DNA of 6,408 bases. Source: Pseudomonadota bacterium. Lineage in GTDB: Bacteria > Pseudomonadota > Gammaproteobacteria > Xanthomonadales > Rhodanobacteraceae. Shown piece after piece: positions 1 through 5,700 of the stretch. The notes below the pieces were generated by a model. The model was not told the origin of the DNA and did no database searches. It saw only the letters and a list, made by a program, of their open reading frames with translations. The stretch covers positions 1 through 6,408 of the forward strand of contig JAJZGE010000114.1 of the NCBI GenBank assembly GCA_021798675.1. Reading direction: 5' to 3'. Position 1 is the first letter of the stretch; every line of letters begins with the position of its first letter. The position numbers and the translations under genes are program-made.

Positions 1-133
1 GGGCGCGCGCGGCCGCGTCGAGCCGCGGCTGCGGCGACGGCGCCTGCGCGGCCGCGCCCGCGCAAGCCGCGAGCAGCACCACCGGCAAGCCTTGCGCCAG
101 GTGGCGCGATGACCGACGCATCCAGTCGAACAT
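1..133 (-). CDS. N-terminus of an exported protein or lipoprotein (partial)
   Basis: This is the start of a minus-strand gene that runs off the left edge; 44 complete codons are visible and contain no stop. The peptide begins MFDWMRRSSRHLAQGL, then has a hydrophobic stretch PVVLLAACAGAAAQA, followed by a Pro/Ala-rich segment. That is a classic export signal: a positive N-region (several Arg), a hydrophobic core, and a cleavage region. LAAC at residues 21-24 fits a lipobox (cleavage before Cys24), which would make it a lipoprotein. AAAQA at 27-31 also fits an ordinary signal peptidase I site, so the type is unsettled. The start at 133 is favoured because GAGGG lies 6 nt upstream. A second in-frame ATG (residue 5, at 119-121) would also leave an intact signal but has no visible ribosome binding site. 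The mature protein is outside the window, so its function is unknown. It is divergent from the UPF0149 gene. Confidence 0.75.
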   Translation of the reverse strand, partial: MFDWMRRSSRHLAQGLPVVLLAACAGAAAQAPSPQPRLDAAARA

Positions 134-139
134 GGGCAA

Positions 140-144
140 CCCTC
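140..144 (-). promoter_or_regulatory. Ribosome binding site of the exported-protein gene
   Basis: Read on the minus strand this is GAGGG, separated by 6 nt from the ATG at 131-133. It matches the anti-Shine-Dalgarno core at normal spacing and is the reason for preferring this start over the in-frame ATG at 119-121. Confidence 0.6.
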
Positions 145-170
145 GTTGAGAACCCGCTCGCGGGCGGCAG

Positions 171-194
171 GCCCGACGCATGCGGCGGTCGGGC
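171..194. repeat. Inverted repeat / small hairpin
   Basis: GCCCGAC at 171-177 and GTCGGGC at 188-194 form a perfect 7-bp stem with a 10-nt loop. It lies about 40 bp upstream of the minus-strand start at 133, so it may fall in that gene's 5' leader or act as a binding site. There is no T-tract, so it is not a typical terminator. In DNA this GC-rich, short inverted repeats also arise by chance. Confidence 0.35.
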
Positions 195-305
195 AGGATG
201 AGGGCGGTAACGCGTGCGCACATGTCATCGGCGACAGCGCCGGCCCGCGAATGCGTGACAAAGTGCTTCCGCCGGTGCAGCGCACTTGCACTACATTCAC
301 GCCCC

Positions 306-935
306 ATGCCTTCTCCCGCCCCCAACCGCCCGCTGAGCGACGCCGAGGTCGACGCGCTCGATCAGTTCCTGCTCTACGCCGATGTCGAGGAAAGCATGAC
401 CCTCGACATGCTCGATGGCTATCTGCACGCGCTGGCCGTCGGCCCGGAACGAATCCCCCAGCGCCGCTGGATGCCCAGGATCTGGGGCGAGGACCACACC
501 GACCCGCTGCCGCCGACCCGCGATGCGGGCGAGGCCCGTCGCATGGTCGCGCTCATCACGCGCCTGTACGACAGCATCGCCGCCCGCCTGGAAGACCCGC
601 GGGGCGCGGTGATCGAGCCCCTGTGGTCGAGCTTCGAGGATGCGGGCGTGGAGCGTGACGATGCCCGCATCTGGGCCTGCGGCTTCCTGGAGGGCGTGGA
701 ACTCTGCGGCCCGGCCTGGCAACCCCTGCTTGACACCGCGGAAGGACAGGAGTGGCTGCGTCCGCTGCGCCTGCTCGGCGACGAGAACCCGGGCCCCGGG
801 GAGCGGGGCCTGAGCGCCACGCCGGCGGCGCGCGAGAAACTCTCGCACGAGATCGCGCAGGTCGTACTGTCCATGCATGCCTACTGGGCAGCCAGCCGCC
901 AGGCGGCGGACGAGGCCGACGACCCCGCCTCCTGA
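306..935 (+). CDS. UPF0149 / YecA-family protein
   Basis: This 209-residue soluble protein belongs to the UPF0149 (YecA/YgfB-like) family, whose biochemical role is not well established. The family signature is clear in the N-terminal half. LSDAEVDALDQFLL lies near residues 11-24, followed by a segment around LDMLDGYLHALAVGPERIP and then RRWMPRIWG. This corresponds to the usual 'LDGFLTAL-IGP--PP--WLP-IWG' pattern. A helical middle region (MVALITRLYDSIAARLE, then IEPLW) and an ACGFLEGVEL segment follow, also typical. Unlike E. coli YecA, the C-terminus has no Cys-rich SEC-C metal-binding motif; it ends in an acidic Ala/Asp tail. There is no signal peptide or membrane segment, so it is probably cytoplasmic. 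The start at 306 was chosen because family homology begins about ten residues later. In-frame ATGs at 180 and 222 would add an Arg/Cys-rich, non-homologous leader. No Shine-Dalgarno is visible before 306. The gene converges on the asparaginase gene. Confidence 0.87.
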   Translation: MPSPAPNRPLSDAEVDALDQFLLYADVEESMTLDMLDGYLHALAVGPERIPQRRWMPRIWGEDHTDPLPPTRDAGEARRMVALITRLYDSIAARLEDPRGAVIEPLWSSFEDAGVERDDARIWACGFLEGVELCGPAWQPLLDTAEGQEWLRPLRLLGDENPGPGERGLSATPAAREKLSHEIAQVVLSMHAYWAASRQAADEADDPAS

Positions 936-963
936 CCCCGGCCGGCTTCGCCCGCCGGCGGGC
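936..963. terminator. GC-rich hairpin in the convergent gap, possible bidirectional terminator
   Basis: The 28 bp between two convergent stop codons contain GCCGGC (941-946) and GCCGGC (954-959), a 6-bp stem around a 7-nt loop. It can be extended by CC/GG pairs (938-939 with 961-962) across one G-G mismatch. The position suits a shared terminator, but no T-run follows on either strand. Classical intrinsic termination is therefore doubtful. Confidence 0.35.
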
Positions 964-2016
964 TCAGCGCGGACGCAACTCGAAGGGGAAGCTGCGGTGG
1001 CCCACCTCGACGCCGCGGGTATTGCGCAACGGCGGATGGTGGAAGGCGGCCAGGCGTTCGCGCTGCGCCTCGCTACCGATGCCAAGGCGTGCGAGTACCT
1101 CCGAGACGATCATGTAGAGCATGTCGACCCGCCCGTCCTCGATTTTCACCGCGATGCCCAGTGCGCCGTCGGCACCGAGCTCGCGGGTGCGCGCCGAGGC
1201 CCGCACGCCGATGCCGTAGCAGCCGTCGGCGCCCAGCTTGCCCACGAGCGCGCCCTCGTAGGCGCGCATCAGCTCGGTGCAGTAGCGGCCTTCGCCCGCG
1301 ACGAGCTCAGGGTGGCGAGTCATCGCGTGGTAGATGCGCGCCAGCGTCGAGTCGGTCGCGGCAACCGCTGCGTCGGCTGCATCGGCCAGCTTGGCGTAGA
1401 GCCTTGCGAGCCGGTCGAGCGCGAAAGCCGGCGTAGGCAGGTTGCAGCCGTCGATGCCCCACTGCACCTGTTCGTGCGGCAGCTCGCACAGGGCGGCGAC
1501 GGTGCGCCGCACGCGCTGCTGCATCGGGTGACCGGCTTCGTGGTAGTCGGCCGCGTCGCCGAGCAGCATCGCGCCGGCGAGCATGCCGACATGCTTGCCC
1601 GAGCAGTTGCTGCATGCCGGGGTCGGCACGAAATCGTGGCGGATCCATTCGCGCTGCACCGCGTCGGACAGGGAGGGATGCCCCCCGCAGCGCAGCGCCG
1701 ACTCGTCGGCGTGCAGCTTGGCGAGCATGCGCCGGGTGCGCTCGATGTGGCGCGTCTCGCTGCTGTGCGAGGCGCACATCAGCGCCAGGTCGGCCTCGTC
1801 GAACCCGTAGCGCTCGAGCGCGCCGGTGTCGACGATCGCGGCGGCCTGCGCCGGCTTGGCCGCGGAGCGCGCCAGCGTCACCCGCCCGGGGTCGCCAAAG
1901 GCGCACAGCATGCGCCCGCCCGCGTCGACCACCGCGATGTTCGCGAGATGCCGGTTCTCGATCGATGCGCCGCGGTAGGTCACGGCGGCAACGCCTTGCA
2001 TGTCCATCGACTTCAT
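964..2016 (-). CDS. L-asparaginase II family protein (zinc-type, Rhizobium etli-like)
   Basis: This 350-residue protein should hydrolyse L-asparagine to L-aspartate and ammonia. It belongs to the asparaginase II family typified by the inducible Rhizobium etli enzyme (ReAV), which is unrelated to the E. coli type I/II enzymes. The catalytic and metal-site residues known from ReAV can be found. Ser51-x-x-Lys54 in ARSAAKPAQA matches the Ser48/Lys51 pair, and Ser83 in CASHSSE matches Ser80. Cys138-x-x-Lys141 in CSNCSGKHVGML matches Cys135/Lys138. Cys191 in IDGCNLP matches the second zinc cysteine, and Lys260 in VGKLGADG matches the distal lysine. Length is normal for the family, and the enzyme looks intact. 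No signal peptide is present, so it is probably cytoplasmic. The start at 2016 is chosen because its ATG overlaps the TGA of the upstream TonB-like gene (ATGA); ATGs at residues 4 and 6 are alternatives. No strong Shine-Dalgarno is visible, consistent with translational coupling. It is the last gene of the pilY1 cluster. Confidence 0.93.
   Translation of the reverse strand: MKSMDMQGVAAVTYRGASIENRHLANIAVVDAGGRMLCAFGDPGRVTLARSAAKPAQAAAIVDTGALERYGFDEADLALMCASHSSETRHIERTRRMLAKLHADESALRCGGHPSLSDAVQREWIRHDFVPTPACSNCSGKHVGMLAGAMLLGDAADYHEAGHPMQQRVRRTVAALCELPHEQVQWGIDGCNLPTPAFALDRLARLYAKLADAADAAVAATDSTLARIYHAMTRHPELVAGEGRYCTELMRAYEGALVGKLGADGCYGIGVRASARTRELGADGALGIAVKIEDGRVDMLYMIVSEVLARLGIGSEAQRERLAAFHHPPLRNTRGVEVGHRSFPFELRPR
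2013..2016 (-). other. ATGA stop-start overlap between TonB-like and asparaginase genes
   Basis: On the minus strand the asparaginase ATG (2016-2014) shares two bases with the TGA of the TonB-like gene (2015-2013). This 4-bp overlap is a standard sign of translational coupling within one transcript. It helps fix both the end of one gene and the start of the next. Confidence 0.8.
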
Positions 2017-2711
2017 TGGGAATCGGAGTGCATCGGGTGAGGGGGCGGCGGCGGGAGGCCCGGCACCCGCGGTGCCCCAGATTCAACGGGTGCCACTGGT
2101 GCCACTGGTGCCACTGGTGCCACAGGCGCGACCTGCACGTGAATGGCGATGCGTGAGGCAACTGGGGCTCCGTGACGATAGCCGGGAAAGAATCGCGTGG
2201 CAAGGAACAGCGCGCGCAGCTTGTCCAGGTCGCGCGGGCTGAAGCCGCTATGGTCGGCCACCTCGATGCGCAGGACATGCCCGGATGCGTCGATGTACAG
2301 GATCAGTCGCGCCAGGCCGAACTCGGCGTCCAGCTGGGTCTTGCCGCGGATGTCGGGCGCGCTGACCGGCACGGGACGGCGCTGCAGTTCCGCGCCGGCG
2401 TAAAACACCGTGCCGAGTGCGTGGTCCCCGCGGTGCGGCCTCCCCTGCGCCGGCGCGGTATGCCGCTCGTGCTCGCGCGGACGGGGCCGCGGTGGCGCAG
2501 GCGCGGGGCGGGGTGGAGGTGCCTGGAGCATGACCGACAAGGCGCGGTCCCTCGCCTTGCCGTCGGCGGCTTGCACACGCAGCGGGATGCGCCCCAGCAG
2601 ATCGAGCACCAGCAGGTGCACGAGCAGGGAAAGCAGCAGGGCGAAAACCAGCGGACGGTTCAACGACCGCAGGACCTCCCGGCAGCCTTCCCGCGCCCGC
2701 CTACTCCGCAC
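2013..2711 (-). CDS. TonB-like energy transducer protein with Val-Ala-Pro tail
   Basis: This 232-residue protein has TonB architecture. A basic cytoplasmic N-terminus (residues 1-20) is followed by one membrane segment (about 21-39) and a Pro/Arg-rich periplasmic linker (about 64-80). A TonB C-terminal-like domain covers about 112-193 (LILYIDASGHVLRIEVADHS, then LRALFLATRFFPGYRHGAPV). The membrane segment contains Ser28-x3-His32 and Leu39, matching the Ser-His-Leu spacing by which E. coli TonB couples to ExbB/ExbD; the final Ser of that motif is replaced by Pro43. TonB proteins pass proton-motive energy to outer-membrane receptors, but no receptor or exbBD genes are visible here. The C-terminus is unusual: five VAP triplets (194-208), then a Gly/Pro-rich tail. 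The start is a GTG at 2711 inside the end of pilY1 (11-bp overlap), with only a weak GAGA-like binding site. A later TTG at residue 17 is possible but would remove most of the positive N-terminus. TonB-related assignment is good; the partner is unknown. Confidence 0.82.
   Translation of the reverse strand: MRSRRAREGCREVLRSLNRPLVFALLLSLLVHLLVLDLLGRIPLRVQAADGKARDRALSVMLQAPPPRPAPAPPRPRPREHERHTAPAQGRPHRGDHALGTVFYAGAELQRRPVPVSAPDIRGKTQLDAEFGLARLILYIDASGHVLRIEVADHSGFSPRDLDKLRALFLATRFFPGYRHGAPVASRIAIHVQVAPVAPVAPVAPVAPVESGAPRVPGLPPPPPHPMHSDSQ
2089..2124. repeat. 9-bp tandem repeat, four copies
   Basis: The unit GGTGCCACT occurs four times head to tail; the last copy ends in A instead of T. On the minus strand it encodes Val-Ala-Pro triplets (GTG GCA CCA or CCC) near the C-terminus of the TonB-like protein. 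A fifth VAP triplet just before it is written with different codons (GTC GCG CCT), so the near-identical DNA copies look recently expanded. Changes in copy number would keep the reading frame. Confidence 0.9.
2701..2711 (-). other. Overlap of pilY1 end and TonB-like start
   Basis: The pilY1 stop codon TAG (2703-2701) lies 11 bp inside the TonB-like gene, which begins with GTG at 2711-2709 in another frame. The overlap implies co-transcription and probable translational coupling. It depends on the GTG being the true start. Confidence 0.6.
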
Positions 2712-5700
2712 TCGGAATCTCGTTCCAGTTCAGCTGCTTGAGATTGGTGCCGGAGGACAGGTTGCCCGGAACGTTGCCGACGGCGCCGGTGCTGGTGCCC
2801 TCGGTGATGTGCAGGGTCCCGCCCACGTTGGTGATGGTCAGGTCGGTGGCCAGGCCGGACAGCGCAGACGACGCATTGATCAAGGCGCCGTTGTGGTCGA
2901 TCAGCACCGTCTTGGCAAGTCCGAATTCCACCCCGAACACCCGGTTGGTGCCGGAGGGGCTGCACACGTCGCCGATCGGCAGGTTGGCGGCGAAGGCCAC
3001 GATGCCGTAGTTCGAGGTCGGCGTCACCGTGACCCGCTCGGACGAGCCGCCGGTGGACGAGGTGGCGAGATCAATGTACCAACCCGAGGGCTCGGAGGGC
3101 GAGCTGCCGATGCCCGTGGCCAGGGAGACGGTGGTCCCGCTGGTCGACGTGGAATCCGCCACCTGCGCCAGGTTGTCCCGGGTCAGCGGGAAGGTCTCGC
3201 CGGCCGGCAGCGTGGCGGCGGTGTTGAAGCTCGACGCCGTGCCGTCGATGATGGCGTAGAAGGTCTGCTGGCTGTTGGTGGTGATGTCCGATCGGGCCAG
3301 CAGCTTGCCGGTGCCCACCATGACGTAGCGCTTCTGCGAGCTGGGGTCGATCTCGATCAGCGGGCGCGTGGTGATGGGCTGGGGATTGCCGTCGGCGTCC
3401 TGCAGTTCGGCGATTTCGGTGGGCGCGCTGTAGGACCCCGTCTTGGTGGTCAGGTCCAGGCGCCAGAGGTGGCCGTTGAGGTCGCCCACGTAGTAGCTGT
3501 CGGCCGTGCCGTCGGTGTAGTCCAGCACATAGGCGGAACCGTAGGTCAGCCCGTCCGAGGAGCGGCCGTCGGCGCCGTTGCCCACCGCGATGCGCTGCAG
3601 CAGCCCGCCGGTGCGCGGGTTGACGAGGTAGATATAGCCCGAGCCGTCCGGCGTGTTGTAGCCCGAGGTGAGGATGACCACCCAGCCGTACTGGGCGGTC
3701 TTCACCACGCTCGGATCGCCGTAGGAGTAGCCCATGGTGGAGTCGGTGAACTCCCACAGCACCTTGCCGGCCAGCGCGCTGTTGCTGGTGAAGCCCGCGG
3801 GGTTGGTGACGTCGAGGGCGTAATAGGAATTGCCGCCCTTGCCCAGGCCGCCGATGATCATGGTGCGCCAGTCCGGCGAGGTGGCGGTGGCCCCCGAGGT
3901 ATGGCTGAAGTCGACGTCGAAGTTCTCGGGCGTGGCGTCGACCATGTCGTGGTGCACGAAACCGGTGGGCGCGCCCAGCGAGGCCAGGCCGCTGACCGGC
4001 GCCGAGCTGCTGCTGCCGTACATGGCCGAGGGAATGTAGGCGAAGAGCTCCTGCCCCTGGGTGGCGTCGGTGGTGCTGCCGTCGAAGGCGTGCATCATGC
4101 CGTCGTTGGCCCCGGCATAGACCACCGTGGGGCGGTTCGCCCAGGTGGACTTGAAGGTCGAGTAGCCCGGATCGTTGGCGTCGGAGAAGTCGGCCGAGGG
4201 GGCGCCGACGATGCTCAACGAGGAATCGGTGATGTCGCCGAGCACGGCCTTGCGTGCCCGGTACACGCCGCCGTTGCCCACTTCCTGCGTGCGGTCCCCG
4301 CGCAGCCAGGCGAGGAATTTGGACGAACTCTGCTGGGTCGCGGACACGCCGGGAACCTCGGCGAAGGTGGCGTACTGGGTCGGCAGGGTGCTCGACATGT
4401 CGGTGGCGTCGAAGGGCACGCCGGGGCCGCCAGTGGCCGCGCAGCAGGTGGCGATGATGCGGTTGGCGGCCACCTGTCCGTCGAGCTTGCTCTGCGCGCT
4501 CCATACCTGGGTGGTGGTGGGGTTGCCGCTGGCATCGAAGCTCAGGCTGTAGGCGTTCACGTCACCCGTCCAGCTCGTGGGGTCGTAGGTGGAGCCGTAG
4601 CTGACGTTGCCGGTGGCCGACAGGCGCGGCGACTGCACGGCGAAGGCGGTGCTCGAGCCGGCGATCTGCTTGGCGATGCTGGTGAAGGCCGAGGTCAGGC
4701 CCGCCACCATCTGGCCGGCCTGGTTCGCATCGAAATAATTGTCGGGCTGCAGGTCGCCGCCCTGCGTGTTGGGAGTCGTGTGCCAGGTGGCGGTCGGCGG
4801 CGGCGTGGTGCTCGCCGGGTTCCAGTTGTTCGGGATCTTGAATCCGCCGTACTTGGTGGCCAGGTAGTACTGGTTCTTGTCCTTGTACTGGGAATATTCC
4901 TGTACGTCGAGCCAGTAGGTGGAGGCCGTCTGCGTGTAGGTCTTGGTGCCGTCGGCGTTCTTGAAATCGTTGGGCCGCATGTCGTTGACATGGGCGTCGT
5001 AGGCCATGCCGGCGATCAGGTCGGTGGCGCCGCCGCAGCAGGCGCCGCCCTGCGGGGCCCAGGGCGGGCTGGCCGCGCCGAGGTTGGGTCCGTAGCCCTC
5101 CATGACCCCGACCAGGTCGGTCTCGGCCTTGTAGTCGGTGGTGTCCGGGCTGAAATTGGGCACCGTCTGGCCTCCCGTCGGAGTCAGCGTGGAGCCGGGG
5201 ACGACCGTGTCGTCGTGGGTGTTGACGTCGCCGATGCCGACGAAGAAGTTCTTCTGGCAGGCGTACAGGATCGGGTCGTCCCAGCTGACGATGGCCGGAA
5301 AGCCGTCGAGCATGGTGCTGGTGGCGTTCGCGCTGTAGGAAGGGATGTTGCCCAGGTGCTTGTAGTAGCGAAGCCCCGCGTAGAACAACTCGCTCAGGTT
5401 GTCTCCGCTCTTGTAGATGTGGGAGAACTCGCCGAACTTGTTGATGTAGTTGACCACGCCGCTGTTCGCCACCCCGCTGTCGGTGGCATCGTTGGGATCC
5501 GGGTTGGCGTAGAAAATGCCGGTGTCCGGGCTCCACTCGGGCGCCGGGTTGTCCACCGTGGTGCTCGGATTGGTGGTCGAGGGCATTTTGGGGCCCACGT
5601 AGGCCATGCGCGCGCGCAGCACCCCGCCTTCGCGGGAGGACGATCCGTCGTCCAGATAGGACACCGCGCCGTAGCGGATGTTCAGCGCGTTCTGCTGGAT

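Larger units (their letters stand above)
134..305. promoter_or_regulatory. Divergent intergenic region
   Basis: This gap of about 170 bp separates the divergent starts of the exported-protein gene (minus) and the UPF0149 gene (plus), so it should hold promoters for both. No convincing -35/-10 pair is visible on either strand. The best plus-strand candidate is a -10-like TACATT at 292-297, directly preceded by an inverted repeat GTGCA (275-279) / TGCAC (287-291) with a 7-nt spacer that could be an operator. No recognisable -35 lies at the right distance from it. Assignment as regulatory DNA rests on position; the specific sites are guesses. Confidence 0.45.

Noticed and set aside
180..305. Upstream extension of the UPF0149 gene from the ATG at 180 or 222
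   Set aside because: The added residues are Arg/Cys-rich and unlike the family N-terminus, which starts just after the ATG at 306; no ribosome binding site supports the longer forms.
877..2040. Long plus-strand open frame (387 codons) opposite the asparaginase gene
   Set aside because: It lies antisense to a gene with full family motifs. The translation is rich in His, Arg and Ala without any recognisable domain, as expected for the reverse complement of GC-rich coding DNA.
2089..2124. Tandem repeat as a CRISPR array or phage attachment site
   Set aside because: Units are only 9 bp with no spacers, lie inside a coding sequence and preserve its frame; they are better explained as a coding microsatellite.
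1307..2278. Minus-strand open frame (323 codons) spanning the asparaginase and TonB-like genes
   Set aside because: It runs out of frame through two well-supported genes and reads the 9-bp repeat as His-Gln-Trp triplets; it has no independent support.
3071..4504. Long minus-strand open frame (477 codons) within pilY1 in another frame
   Set aside because: It is an Arg/His/Gly-rich frame-shifted shadow of the PilY1 coding sequence; the pilY1 frame is continuous through this region and carries the conserved motifs.
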